The translations under genes and the position numbers were made by a program. From Candidatus Flexifilum affinis (GTDB taxonomy: Bacteria > Chloroflexota > Anaerolineae > Aggregatilineales > Phototrophicaceae): a DNA stretch of 64,000 nt. The stretch is from assembly GCA_016713325.1 (NCBI GenBank), contig JADJPJ010000087.1, positions 682,001-746,000 on the forward strand, in the 5' to 3' direction. The notes beneath the pieces are model-generated. The model was not told the DNA's origin and did no database searches. It saw only the letters and a list, made by a program, of their open reading frames with translations. How positions within the stretch are numbered: position 1 is the first letter of the stretch; each line of letters starts with the position of its first letter. Shown in pieces: positions 47,201 to 56,023 of the stretch.

Positions 47201-49045
47201 GTGACGCAAAAAAGAAGCGATATTCGCAATATCGCGATCATTGCCCATGTCGATCACGGGAAGACTACCCTGGTCGATGGAATGCTCAAGCAGTCGAAGG
47301 TCTTTCGTGACGCGAGTTCAGCGGGCGAGCGCATCCTCGACAGCAATGCCCTGGAGCGCGAGCGCGGTATTACAATCCTGGCCAAAAACACGGCTATCAC
47401 CTGGAACGGTATCAAGATCAATATCGTAGACACACCCGGGCACGCGGATTTCGGCGGCGAGGTCGAACGAGTGCTGAACATGGTCGACGGCGTGCTGCTG
47501 CTTGTCGACGCGGTCGAAGGCCCTATGCCGCAGACGCGTTTCGTGCTGCGCAAGGCACTCGCGCAGAACCTGCGGGTCATCGTGGTCATCAACAAGGTGG
47601 ACCGGCAGCATTCACGACCGGCCGAGGTGCTCAACGAGACGTTCGATTTGTTTATCGAGCTGGGCGCCAACGATGAGCAGGCCGACTTTCCAGTCGTCTA
47701 TGCGATCGGCCTGGACGGTCAGGCGGGCTTTGAGGCGGACACGATTGTGGACAACCTGACTCCACTCTTCGAGACCATCATCAAGGAGATTCCACCGCCT
47801 GAAATCGAAGAAGACATGCCCCCGCGTCTGCTGGTCACAACCCTGGAGTACGACAACTACAAGGGTCAAATCGGCGTAGGCCGTCTCCGATCGGGTGTTC
47901 TGCGCCGCGGGCAGGCTGTCATCCGTATTCCTGTCGAGGGAGAGCCGCAGAAGGGCAATATTGCCTATCTGTTTACCTATCACAACCTCGCCAAACAGGA
48001 AGTCGAGGAAGTCTTTGCCGGAGACATCGTCGCGTTCGGCGGCTTCGACCGTATTTCTATCAGTGATACCATTGCCGATCCGGCCTTTGCTGAACCCCTT
48101 CCGCCCATCAGCGTCGAACAGCCGACGGTGCGCATGACCTTCGGCATCAATACGTCGCCATTCGCAGGCAAAGAAGGCAAGACCGGTCTCGGCACCTCGC
48201 GAAAGCTGCGTGAGCGTCTTTATAACGAGACACGCCACAATCTCGCGCTGCGCGTCGAAGATGGCGAGTCGCCAGAGAAGTTCGTCGTCAGCGGTCGTGG
48301 GGAATTGCACCTCGGCATCCTGATCGAGACCATGCGGCGCGAAGGTTATGAGTTCGAGGTCAGCAAGCCCGAAGTCATTCTGATGGACGACGCCGATACC
48401 GGAATACTGATGGAACCGGTCGAAGAAGTTCACATCGAAGTCGCTGACGATCTCACCGGCACCGTGGTCGAAATGCTGGGCGGGCGGCGTGGACGTATGG
48501 TCGATATGAGCACCGAGTCAGGCACCACCTACATGTCTTACCTGGTCCCCACACGCGGGCTTCTCGGTCTGCGCTCACGCTTCCTGACAGCCACGGGCGG
48601 AATGGGACAGCTTCATACGCTCTTCTACGGTTATGAGCCGTACGCCGGCACCATTCCGGGACGGCAGTTCGGCAGCCTGGTCGCCTGGGAGACTGGCAAG
48701 TCGACCAACTACGCCTTCGATCAGGTCAAGCAGCGAGGCACGTTCCTCATCGACCCGGGTACCGAAGTCTACGAGGGCATGGTCGTCGGCATCCATATCC
48801 GCAACGAGGATCTGGCCATAAACGTCTGCAAGACCAAGCAGCTTTCGGCAGTGCACACGGTTTACTTCGGCAAAGAGGAGAAGGTCAACCTCGACCTGAA
48901 CATGAGCCTCGACGACTATATCGAGTTCATTGCCGAGGACGAACTGCTGGAGGTCACGCCGGCAGCGCTGCGCGTTCGTAAGCGTACGCTGAGCAACGAA
49001 AAGCGGCAGAAGGAAATCAAGGCCAGGGAAAAACTCGAGGCCTAG
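47201..49045 (+). CDS. typA: Ribosome-associated translational GTPase TypA/BipA
   Basis: 614 residues from a GTG start with AAAGGT upstream. GTPase motifs: [10 protein letters not shown] (G1), RGITI (G2), [12 protein letters not shown] (G3) and NKVDR (G4). The elongation-factor-like domains II, III and V follow, and the C-terminal BipA-specific domain includes [16 protein letters not shown]. It binds the 70S ribosome and supports growth under cold and other stress. The length and all motifs are normal. Confidence 0.96.
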   Translation: MTQKRSDIRNIAIIAHVDHGKTTLVDGMLKQSKVFRDASSAGERILDSNALERERGITILAKNTAITWNGIKINIVDTPGHADFGGEVERVLNMVDGVLLLVDAVEGPMPQTRFVLRKALAQNLRVIVVINKVDRQHSRPAEVLNETFDLFIELGANDEQADFPVVYAIGLDGQAGFEADTIVDNLTPLFETIIKEIPPPEIEEDMPPRLLVTTLEYDNYKGQIGVGRLRSGVLRRGQAVIRIPVEGEPQKGNIAYLFTYHNLAKQEVEEVFAGDIVAFGGFDRISISDTIADPAFAEPLPPISVEQPTVRMTFGINTSPFAGKEGKTGLGTSRKLRERLYNETRHNLALRVEDGESPEKFVVSGRGELHLGILIETMRREGYEFEVSKPEVILMDDADTGILMEPVEEVHIEVADDLTGTVVEMLGGRRGRMVDMSTESGTTYMSYLVPTRGLLGLRSRFLTATGGMGQLHTLFYGYEPYAGTIPGRQFGSLVAWETGKSTNYAFDQVKQRGTFLIDPGTEVYEGMVVGIHIRNEDLAINVCKTKQLSAVHTVYFGKEEKVNLDLNMSLDDYIEFIAEDELLEVTPAALRVRKRTLSNEKRQKEIKAREKLEA

Positions 49046-49050
49046 AAACC

Positions 49051-49109
49051 GGCGCACCGCCTCTGCGCAGTGCGCCGCCTGCGATTGGGTCGGTCAGCCG
49101 ACCCAATCG
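49051..49109 (+). terminator. Two hairpins after typA
   Basis: GGCGCA/TGCGCC (49051-49056 with 49071-49076) is followed by the perfect 12-bp stem CGATTGGGTCGG/CCGACCCAATCG (49082-49093 with 49098-49109) with a 4-base loop. There is no T-run, so termination is probably factor-assisted, or these stems protect the mRNA end. Confidence 0.55.
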
Positions 49110-49242
49110 AGGACGCGCGGTGGTACCCTCTTTTCCATCGCCTGGACGTAGATCACGGCTTTTCCAATCACAATGATCTCCGATAAATGCCATGAGCCTC
49201 TGCAAGTTGAGCGTGCATTGAAACCCCTTTCAAGAAACAGAC

Positions 49243-49284
49243 AAAAAAACAGGCGCGGGATCAGGGGTAGTGATCCTGCGCCTG
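49243..49284 (-). terminator. Rho-independent terminator of the SWIM-finger gene
   Basis: On the minus strand a stem of 13 pairs plus one mismatch (arms 49271-49284 and 49250-49263, 7-base loop) is followed by seven Ts (49243-49249). It is a strong terminator just downstream of the SWIM gene stop. Confidence 0.88.
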
Positions 49285-49296
49285 GAAACGCCAGTC

Positions 49297-49668
49297 CTAT
49301 GACGCCTGCGCATGCTCCAGCGGGCGGCTGGTGATGAAGACATCCCCATCACCGGCTCTCAACGTCAGGACACGGTGTTTTTGCCGTCGAGCGTCGTCCG
49401 CGTTGAGCCAGAAGCTGATCGTCCGATTCTTCTCGGCCGCCAGGAAATTGAGCGCCGCCAGCACATGAGAACAGGCCGCCCCGCCGTGCTGTGCCCATGG
49501 ACAGGTACAGCGCGCACGAATCCCGGCCCGCTGGTCCCACTCGATCGTGACGATGTGCTGAAGCTGCGGGTTGGACCGACTGTACACCACCAGAGTGGTC
49601 GGCGTCACACGACTGACCCGCATCTCACGACTGCGTTTCTGAAGTCTCTTGATGTCCGTCGGTTTCAC
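49297..49668 (-). CDS. Small SWIM zinc-finger protein
   Basis: 123 residues from a GTG start with GAGGG about 9 bases upstream. The middle contains a CTCPWAQHGGAACSHVLAAL motif, the CxC-xn-CxH pattern of SWIM zinc fingers. It is flanked by a beta-strand-rich N-terminal part (TTLVVYSRSNPQLQHIVTIEWD) and a C-terminal strand region. SWIM fingers bind nucleic acid or protein and often sit in larger DNA-repair or SWI2/SNF2 proteins; here the finger stands alone. Its promoter shares an unusual operator with the VOC gene at 13.7 kb. Function unknown. Confidence 0.78.
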   Translation of the reverse strand: MKPTDIKRLQKRSREMRVSRVTPTTLVVYSRSNPQLQHIVTIEWDQRAGIRARCTCPWAQHGGAACSHVLAALNFLAAEKNRTISFWLNADDARRQKHRVLTLRAGDGDVFITSRPLEHAQAS

Positions 49669-49682
49669 AGTGTTTCACCCTC

Positions 49683-49710
49683 ATTGAGGGGGCTCTTCTT
49701 TTCCCTCAAT
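49683..49710 (-). promoter_or_regulatory. Leader hairpin next to the SWIM-gene ribosome binding site
   Basis: On the minus strand ATTGAGGG (49703-49710) can pair with CCCTCAAT (49683-49690) across a 12-base loop. The second arm is followed within 2 bases by the GAGGG ribosome binding site, which could compete for the same CCCTC, so translation might be modulated. This is inference from pairing only. Confidence 0.4.
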
Positions 49711-49719
49711 TACACCATG

Positions 49720-49748
49720 ATTATAGCACATATGTTCATCTTTATCCA
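49720..49748 (-). promoter_or_regulatory. Promoter with GCACATATGTTC operator in the spacer (SWIM gene)
   Basis: As read on the plus strand the site is GCACATATGTTC (49726-49737), one base off the perfect palindrome at 13723. It lies in a 17-base spacer between a minus-strand -35 TGGATA (49743-49748) and a perfect -10 TATAAT (49720-49725). The position relative to the -10 is identical at both loci, and ATGAACATATGT plus C-TATAAT is shared between the two promoters. Confidence 0.72.
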
Positions 49749-49820
49749 CCCCTTGTTCCCAGGGGTCTGGACAGGCAATGCGGACACCTGCTGCCCGCTT
49801 TCGACGCAGAAATGTTTGAT

Positions 49821-50474
49821 CTAGTGCTCTCCGGCAATGTGCGCAATCATCGACCGCACCATGGTGATCTCGTCCTCATTGATGGTGTGGCCCATGCGCG
49901 GGTAAAGGCGCATGGTCACCGTCGCCCCCAGTTCCTGGAACACCCCCGCCGACTCCTCGACCCGATTCCTCGGGATATGTGAATCCGTATCGCTGCACCC
50001 GAAAAATACTGGCGTGCCGTCCATCGTTTCGGCGTAGCGCGACCGGTCGAGCGTCTGGCCGATTAGCCCGCCGCTCAGGCCGGCCACACCACCCAATCGT
50101 CCACCGCGTCGTGCCGCCGACTCCAGCGCAAGGCAAGCGCCCTGCGAGAAGCCGAGCAGCAGAATGCGTTCCGAGGGAATGCCCGACTCTTCCAATCGCT
50201 CGATCTGCTCGTGCACGATCTTGAGCGCCGACGAGAGGTGCGGCTCGTTCTTTTCAATCGGCTCGATGAACGGATAGGGATACCAGGTGTAGCCGGACGC
50301 CTGAGGCGCGATGAAAGCGCAGTCTGGATGCTCGATTTCCGGCACGAGGCCGAGAATCGAGCGAGCGTTCGAGCCTCTCCCATGCAGCAGGATCACGACC
50401 GCGCGGGCCGCGTCCGGTGACTTGCCAACGGCCAGCACCGGCTGCTTGGTATGAACGTGCACGAATTCACTCAT
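49821..50474 (-). CDS. Phospholipase/carboxylesterase-family hydrolase
   Basis: 217 residues. LLHGRGSNARSILGL (oxyanion region), nucleophile Ser in LLGFSQGACLALE, Asp in GCSDTDSHIP and His in YPRMGHTINEDE form the triad of the PF02230 group (small acyl-protein-thioesterase-like esterases). It acts on short-chain esters in the cytoplasm. Its start overlaps the stop of the FAD monooxygenase by 4 bases, so the two are co-translated and may act in sequence, for example oxidising and then hydrolysing a substrate (inference). Confidence 0.9.
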   Translation of the reverse strand: MSEFVHVHTKQPVLAVGKSPDAARAVVILLHGRGSNARSILGLVPEIEHPDCAFIAPQASGYTWYPYPFIEPIEKNEPHLSSALKIVHEQIERLEESGIPSERILLLGFSQGACLALESAARRGGRLGGVAGLSGGLIGQTLDRSRYAETMDGTPVFFGCSDTDSHIPRNRVEESAGVFQELGATVTMRLYPRMGHTINEDEITMVRSMIAHIAGEH

Positions 50475-51751
50475 TTCGCCATCCTATCGAGCAGTTGGCT
50501 CAACTCCCTCAACGGGCCGCGCATGACTGCGCCAATCATCAGCGGCAGATCGCGCCGTTGATCAGGCACCTGCTGCCGTGTCAGCATCATGCCGACGGCT
50601 TCCTGCATTACCGGGTCTTGCAGCATCCAGCGGACCAGCGTCCGTGCCCAGGGCGAGGGACGATCATAAAGGCTGGCTCGAGAGCGCTCGACGGTCTGCA
50701 TGTACATCGGATATGTTTCGCGGCGCGATGTCTGATCATAGCTCACCAGCGCTTCCGACCACAGCTTGTCCCCGTCGAAGAAGTCGACAACCTCGCGCGC
50801 GAGCAGCTTCGCCGTGAGCACTGCGTCATAGATCCCCTGCCCGTCAATCGGGTCTTTCTGGTGGTAGGCATCGCCCACCAATGCCCATCCGGGTCCACCT
50901 GGCTGGCGGTACAGATTGCCGATGGCCTTCATTCCACGCACCTGTGTCTGACGTTCGGCACGGACCAATCGCCGCGCCACCGGCGGGTTCTGCGCAATTA
51001 ACCCCGCGTAGAAGTCATCGATCTGCCCTGCTGGCGGGTTCAGCAGCGCCGACTGACCTTCAAAGGCCACGACTGTGGAGCCATCGGCGCTGTCCATCAC
51101 CAGATAGCCATAGCCATAACCAGGGCCACCCGCCACAGCCGTAGGACCCAGCGCATCATACGGCTCTGCCCCACTCCAGTAGGCGTAATAGATCGATGCC
51201 GGATGCTGGTCGCGCTCATCGCGTTCGGGTGCTCCTACCTTGCGCGCCACAGTGCTGAAGCGACCATCGGCGCCGATCACCAGCTTCGACGTGATGTGCC
51301 TCTGTGGCCCATGCGCCTCGCGAATCACGGCGCCAACCACGTTTTCCCCATCCCAAAGCAGATCGGTCAACGACGCGCCGGCCCAACTGTCAACCGTCGG
51401 AAGCTGGCACGCGTTTTCCCACAGCGCGAAGTCAAAGCGGGATCGGTCGATGGCATAAGCGTAGTCACGTCCGTAAGCAAGTGGTATCGTCAGGACAGTC
51501 TCAAGTCCTGGAGTCTCGTTCACCATGCGCTGAATGCGTGGTGTGCCACGAGCATAAGCCAACTCGTCGGCGCCGATCTCGTCGAGCATCTTCAGGGTCG
51601 GTGCATATACGATCGGGCAGGATGCTCCGGGCAGTGACGGCATCTGTGCGCGTTCCACGAGCAGAATGCGCAGGCCCGCCATACCCAGACGCGCTGCCAG
51701 CGTCGCGCCCGCGGGACGTCCCCCCACGATGATCACGTCGTAGTCCGTCAT
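50471..51751 (-). CDS. FAD-dependent monooxygenase (PHBH/geranylgeranyl-reductase-like fold)
   Basis: 426 residues. The N-terminal dinucleotide fold is DVIIVGGRPAGATLAARLG followed by the E of LLVER; VIGADGRFSTVARKVGA is the DG motif and VGDAYHQKDPIDGQGIYDAVLTA the GD motif, all typical of FAD-dependent aromatic hydroxylases and related oxidoreductases. The C-terminal 130 residues are alpha-helical. It would hydroxylate an organic substrate with NAD(P)H and O2. It forms a two-gene operon with the carboxylesterase. Confidence 0.88.
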   Translation of the reverse strand: MTDYDVIIVGGRPAGATLAARLGMAGLRILLVERAQMPSLPGASCPIVYAPTLKMLDEIGADELAYARGTPRIQRMVNETPGLETVLTIPLAYGRDYAYAIDRSRFDFALWENACQLPTVDSWAGASLTDLLWDGENVVGAVIREAHGPQRHITSKLVIGADGRFSTVARKVGAPERDERDQHPASIYYAYWSGAEPYDALGPTAVAGGPGYGYGYLVMDSADGSTVVAFEGQSALLNPPAGQIDDFYAGLIAQNPPVARRLVRAERQTQVRGMKAIGNLYRQPGGPGWALVGDAYHQKDPIDGQGIYDAVLTAKLLAREVVDFFDGDKLWSEALVSYDQTSRRETYPMYMQTVERSRASLYDRPSPWARTLVRWMLQDPVMQEAVGMMLTRQQVPDQRRDLPLMIGAVMRGPLRELSQLLDRMAK

Positions 51752-51811
51752 ATTGCGTGTGCCGTCCTTATCTCTGTGCTATGGGTATAATTATCTCGCT
51801 CTGGGCACCAA

Positions 51812-51842
51812 AATTCGCATTCCCCTAAGCGAATTCTTAGGG
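51812..51842 (+). promoter_or_regulatory. Interlocked inverted repeats upstream of the amylase gene
   Basis: Two inverted repeats overlap here: AATTCGC (51812-51818) with GCGAATT (51829-51835), and CCCTAAG (51823-51829) with CTTAGGG (51836-51842). They abut TATAGA (51843-51848), a possible -10, and lie 24 bases before the ATG. This is a candidate operator for a sugar-responsive regulator. Confidence 0.5.
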
Positions 51843-51865
51843 TATAGAGATGGGATACACGAACC

Positions 51866-53506
51866 ATGTCTTCGCTCTACCGTAATCGTTTAGTACGACT
51901 TTTCGCGGCACTGGCACTGGTATGCTTGTTTTCGGGGCTGCAGTCAATCCAGCGTGCACAGGCCCAGGAGGACTCCTCGCCCTGGTGGAAAACAGCGGTC
52001 TTCTACGAAGTTTTCGTGCGCAGCTTCTATGACAGCGATGGCGATGGCGTCGGCGACTTCGACGGGCTGACGCAGCGCCTCGACTATCTGAACGATGGCG
52101 ACCCGACCACCGCCACCGATCTTGGAGTGAACGCCCTCTGGTTGATGCCGATCATGCCGTCATTCAGCTACCACGGTTACGACGTCCTCGACTATTACAG
52201 TGTCGACCCGGAGTACGGCACGATGGAAGACTTCCGCGAGCTGCTCACGGAGGCCCACGCGCGCGGCATCCGCGTCATCATCGACCTGGTCATCAATCAT
52301 ACGGCCGACGACAATCCGTGGTTCCGCGCTTCCGCGGAGGGTGCCGCCTCGTTCGGAGACTGGTACGTGTGGGAAGACCAGGACCCGGGCTGGAGAGCTT
52401 CGGGTGACAAAGTGGTCTGGCACCCACGAGGCGGGCGCTTCTACTACGGCTATTTTGAAGATGGCATGCCCGATCTGAACTACAACAATCCTGCCGTGAC
52501 AGCCCAGATGTACGACGTGGCGCGCTTCTGGCTGGAGGAGGTCGGCGTCGACGGCTTTCGGCTCGACGCGGTCAAATTCCTGATTGAAGAAGGCAGTACA
52601 GTCGAACATGCACGGCCTTCGCGTGAGTGGCTGACCGCCTTTAACGCCCACGTGAAGTCGATCAATCCCGATGCCTTCGTGGTCGGTGAAATCTGGAGCA
52701 ACACCAATCTGGTCGTCCCGTATGTCGAGGACAATGCAGTCGATATCGCCTTCGAGTTCGACCTGGCGCGCACCATGCTTCAGAGCGCCAGCATCGGCCG
52801 CGTCAACAACCTGGTCCCCGCCATCCAGAATGCTGTCCGCTCCTATCCCGACTCGCGTTTCGGCGCCTTCCTGACCAACCACGACCAGAACCGGGCGATC
52901 TTTGAACTGCGCAACCATATGGAGCGTGCGATCGCCGCGGCGCGGCTCCTGCTGACCAGCCCAGGCGTGCCATTCATGTACTACGGCGAAGAGATTGGCA
53001 TGAACGGCCGAAAGCCGGACGAGCGGATTCGCACCCCGATGCAGTGGGAAGCCGACGCAGCAACCGGCGGTTTCACCACCGGCACACCCTGGCAGCCCCT
53101 CCAGGAAGACGCCGACGAGGTCAACGTGGCGACTCAGGCCGATGACCCCGCGTCGCTGCTCAGCGCCTATCGCGACCTGATCCGGCTGCGGGCCGAGCTT
53201 GGCCTGGGCCAGGGACTGCGTGATTATGTCGAGTCCGCCCACCGCGACGTGTACAGCTTCATCGACATGCCTGAGGGCGCCGGCGGACCGGCCGTGCTGG
53301 TCATCATGAATATGTACGACGACGTTCTCGAGGACTATGCCCTCTCCGCCGATGCAGCGCTGCCGGTGAGCGGTTCATGGGAGGTCGTCGTTGGACCGGA
53401 GGGCGTGGTGCCGCCAACCCTGAGTGCAGACGGCGCATTTGTCGACTATGAGCCACTGCCGGAGCTGGAGCCGTACGAGATGATTATCCTGGAACTGAGC
53501 CAGTAG
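51866..53506 (+). CDS. Secreted GH13 alpha-amylase / alpha-glucosidase
   Basis: 546 residues. Signal peptide MSSLYRNRLVRLFAALALVCLFSG..., with the mature start near QAQEDSSPWW. The GH13 barrel begins VFYEVFVRSFYDSDGDGVGDFDGL. Catalytic residues are Asp234 in GFRLDAVKF, Glu275 in VVGEIWS and Asp340 in LTNHDQNR; a Ca-binding DSDGDGVGD loop is present. It hydrolyses alpha-1,4-glucans outside the cytoplasm. Oligo-1,6-glucosidase-like and amylase-like members share this layout, so exact specificity is open. It complements the secreted pullulanase and cytoplasmic MalQ. Confidence 0.92.
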   Translation: MSSLYRNRLVRLFAALALVCLFSGLQSIQRAQAQEDSSPWWKTAVFYEVFVRSFYDSDGDGVGDFDGLTQRLDYLNDGDPTTATDLGVNALWLMPIMPSFSYHGYDVLDYYSVDPEYGTMEDFRELLTEAHARGIRVIIDLVINHTADDNPWFRASAEGAASFGDWYVWEDQDPGWRASGDKVVWHPRGGRFYYGYFEDGMPDLNYNNPAVTAQMYDVARFWLEEVGVDGFRLDAVKFLIEEGSTVEHARPSREWLTAFNAHVKSINPDAFVVGEIWSNTNLVVPYVEDNAVDIAFEFDLARTMLQSASIGRVNNLVPAIQNAVRSYPDSRFGAFLTNHDQNRAIFELRNHMERAIAAARLLLTSPGVPFMYYGEEIGMNGRKPDERIRTPMQWEADAATGGFTTGTPWQPLQEDADEVNVATQADDPASLLSAYRDLIRLRAELGLGQGLRDYVESAHRDVYSFIDMPEGAGGPAVLVIMNMYDDVLEDYALSADAALPVSGSWEVVVGPEGVVPPTLSADGAFVDYEPLPELEPYEMIILELSQ

Positions 53507-53582
53507 TCGCGCGTGACACTCGGTTACATAACACAGCACCATGCTTTACAATGGGCCTTCCGATCGAACAAAGGAGATGAGC

Positions 53583-54812
53583 GTGAAGTTTAGAACAGGG
53601 ATGATATGGGGATTGGTCGTCATCGTACTGGCTCTGGTGCCGGCCGCCTTTTCTCAGAGCACAGGAACACCGCAGGAGATCTGCGATGCGGCCGGCGCAG
53701 CTCCGGAACCGGCGACACGGGAGTTTGAGGCGGCCGAAGAGGTGCTGGATCCGGCCCTCAACTACACCGCCATCCTCTGCACCGGCGCCGGCGCCATCTA
53801 CGTCGACCTCTTTGAGGATTTTGCTCCTGTGACCGTGAACAACTTCGTGTTCCTGGCGCAGCAGGGCTACTACAACAACACGACCTTCCACCGCGTGATT
53901 GCGGACTTCATGGCCCAGGGTGGCGACCCGACCGCCACCGGTACCGGCGGGCCGGGCTACCAGTTCGAAGATGAGTTCGTCGGCTTTCTGACCTTCGATC
54001 GTCCGGGCTGGTTGGCCATGGCCAACGCCGGTCCAGGCACCAACGGCAGCCAGTTCTTCATCACCACGGCGCCAACCACCCATCTCGACTTCCGCCACAC
54101 GATTTTTGGTGAGGTCCTGGAAGGCCAGGAAAACGTCACGGCCTTCGACCTGCGCGATCCGGCGACGGCGACCGAACCGGGCGAAAGCCTGAATACTGTT
54201 ATCATCATCACCGATCCGTCGACCGTACAGACGACTTACGCAGCGCCGGAGCCTTCCGCCGCCTCCGACTACCAGGCCGTAATCGACGAGCTGGCGGCGA
54301 CCATCCCTGAGCCGCTGCTGGTCGATGCCGAAACTAGCGGGGTCTTCACCACCGAAGAAACCGCGGCACAAATGGGTGGCGATGCGGCGGCCTTCCTGGA
54401 GTCGCACGGCCACGAACTGCGCGTGCAGCACCGCGTCACCAACGCCTCGTGCGATCTGAACGCAGCGGGCTTCATGGCCATCAGCTACACCCTTGACCGC
54501 TTCGCCTCCCCCGAGGAGGCAGACGCGGCGCTGGCTGAAGGTGGATATGAAAGCCGGTACACCGACGAGGGCTTCACCAGCGGGACCGAAGAAGGCATCG
54601 CTTTTCCGGTGTTCACCCGCAACCGGACGGTCTGCGAGCAGGATGCCGTGGATGCGGTGACCTTCGTGCAGCGCGGCCGCAGCGTCGTCACTATTGCCGC
54701 GACCGTGCCGGTCAGCGACGAAGTGCCCCTCGGCGCGCTTTTGGTTGAAGGCGTCGCGCGCAGCACTTACGAGTACCTGTTCAGCGCTCAGATTCGCAAT
54801 GAACTGAATTAG
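53583..54812 (+). CDS. Secreted cyclophilin-type peptidyl-prolyl isomerase with an extra C-terminal domain
   Basis: 409 residues from the GTG at 53583, chosen because AAGGAG (53571-53576) lies 6 bases upstream; the ATG at 53577 touches that site directly. Signal peptide [24 protein letters not shown]. The cyclophilin domain covers about 45-215: [68 protein letters not shown], with the catalytic Arg in FHRV. The remaining 190 residues form an unfamiliar domain with a Cys pair (NASCDL, TVCEQD) that could be disulfide-bonded. It probably helps fold secreted proteins such as the amylase just upstream. Confidence 0.9.
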   Translation: MKFRTGMIWGLVVIVLALVPAAFSQSTGTPQEICDAAGAAPEPATREFEAAEEVLDPALNYTAILCTGAGAIYVDLFEDFAPVTVNNFVFLAQQGYYNNTTFHRVIADFMAQGGDPTATGTGGPGYQFEDEFVGFLTFDRPGWLAMANAGPGTNGSQFFITTAPTTHLDFRHTIFGEVLEGQENVTAFDLRDPATATEPGESLNTVIIITDPSTVQTTYAAPEPSAASDYQAVIDELAATIPEPLLVDAETSGVFTTEETAAQMGGDAAAFLESHGHELRVQHRVTNASCDLNAAGFMAISYTLDRFASPEEADAALAEGGYESRYTDEGFTSGTEEGIAFPVFTRNRTVCEQDAVDAVTFVQRGRSVVTIAATVPVSDEVPLGALLVEGVARSTYEYLFSAQIRNELN

Positions 54813-54843
54813 CCGACGCTCTTGCGGCATGGAAGACAAAAAA

Positions 54844-54875
54844 GAGGGTCGCGGTCCATTCGGACCGCGGCCCTC
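54844..54875. terminator. Bidirectional terminator between the cyclophilin and mrpG
   Basis: A 14-base arm (54844-54857) pairs with 54862-54875 around a 4-base loop, with one T-G position. AAAAAA lies on the left and TTCTC on the right. It ends both the cyclophilin gene and the Mrp operon. Confidence 0.88.
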
Positions 54876-54883
54876 TTCTCATC

Positions 54884-55252
54884 TCAACCCTCTAAGGCGA
54901 AATTGCCTATAACCCATCCGAATTCTTCGGCGGCTTCATACAGAGGCGCAAGATCGTCGCGGATATAGCCCTTGCCGCGCTCTCCCCGCTTGTACGCAGC
55001 TCCGGCAATCGCATGAGAAGCGACCGGCAGGGTCACGACGGAAAACAGGATCAGGACAATTGAGCGAGGGGTAGCTTCCGGCATCAGAAGTGCCACGCCG
55101 GCCAGAATCCCGACCAGGCCCAATGTTGAGACTTTTCCGGCCGCATGAATTCGCGTGTAGACATCGGGAAAACGAAGCAGTCCGAGGATGCCAATCATGG
55201 CGAAGCCCAAACCGATAGCCAGTGCCAGCAGTCCAAGAAGTTGACCGATCAC
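54884..55252 (-). CDS. mrpG: Na+/H+ antiporter subunit G
   Basis: 122 residues from a GTG sharing one base with the mrpF stop. Three helices with the MnhG pattern GLLRFPDVYTRIHAAGKVSTLG, highly typical of MrpG. It is the last subunit of the Mrp complex, which exports Na+ in exchange for protons across the cytoplasmic membrane. A strong terminator follows. Confidence 0.92.
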   Translation of the reverse strand: MIGQLLGLLALAIGLGFAMIGILGLLRFPDVYTRIHAAGKVSTLGLVGILAGVALLMPEATPRSIVLILFSVVTLPVASHAIAGAAYKRGERGKGYIRDDLAPLYEAAEEFGWVIGNFALEG

Positions 55253-55536
55253 TAAAAGGCCTTCCCTTCTGCCAGAAAACGGGCGACTCCAAGCGTGCCC
55301 ACAAAAGACAGAGCGGCCACCGCGATGGCAACATCGATGTACTGCGCATTACCTGCCGTCAAGGCCAGCAGCGCAATAATACCGATCAGGAGCGTGGTAA
55401 TCGTGTCGATCGCCTGCAGACGCTCGGCGGCGGACGAGGCGGTCACCACTCGAAAGGCGCACGGCAAGAGCAGCAGCGTCATAATCAAGAGCGCCGCCTG
55501 CGCGCAGAAATCAACAACCGACGAAAGATCACCCAT
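55252..55536 (-). CDS. mrpF: Na+/H+ antiporter subunit F
   Basis: 94 residues from the ATG at 55536, which lies inside the end of mrpE (8-base overlap); the frame extends to 55626 but that part would overlap mrpE further. Three helices with RVVTASSAAERLQAIDTITTL, the MrpF signature region. It is a small membrane subunit of the Mrp complex. Confidence 0.9.
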   Translation of the reverse strand: MGDLSSVVDFCAQAALLIMTLLLLPCAFRVVTASSAAERLQAIDTITTLLIGIIALLALTAGNAQYIDVAIAVAALSFVGTLGVARFLAEGKAF

Positions 55537-56014
55537 CTCCCAGAATCCTCTTGAACAACCCAAGTCGTTTGCGTTGATCGCGCTCCACGGTGCCGTCACT
55601 TGCCTCGACGTCGAGGCAGTGCACATACATCGTGTTCTCGGAATCGAATTCGACCACCAGCTGCCCCGGCGTGATCGTTATGCTGTGGGCGCTGAGCGCG
55701 GCGTAAAACGATCCCCGATCGAGCGGATCGACGGCGATAATACCGGGGCGCAGGCTCCGCGGATTGAGCACTTTGCGCGCTACATCGACCCCGGACAGGA
55801 AGATGTCGCGCGCCAGCACGACGCAGTATACGAGCAGCGCAGCAAGCTGCCGCGGCAGCGTCGCAAGCCGCACGCTGGCCTGGCCTGCGCCGGAGGCGTA
55901 GGCCACGAGCGCCCCCAGCAAGTAGCCGATGAGGAAGCTGTCTAGCGTGATGTGGTTGTTGAGCAGCATCCAGATCAACGCCAGAGGAACCGCCAACAAA
56001 GCCGTACCTATCAT
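55529..56014 (-). CDS. mrpE: Na+/H+ antiporter subunit E
   Basis: 161 residues, two to three helices followed by a soluble domain. LVYCVVLARDIFLSGVDVARKVLNPRSLRPGIIAVD and LSAHSITITPGQLVVEFDSEN are the recognisable MrpE blocks. It starts 9 bases after mrpD and overlaps mrpF. Confidence 0.92.
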   Translation of the reverse strand: MIGTALLAVPLALIWMLLNNHITLDSFLIGYLLGALVAYASGAGQASVRLATLPRQLAALLVYCVVLARDIFLSGVDVARKVLNPRSLRPGIIAVDPLDRGSFYAALSAHSITITPGQLVVEFDSENTMYVHCLDVEASDGTVERDQRKRLGLFKRILGDG

Positions 56015-56023
56015 CGCATCATC

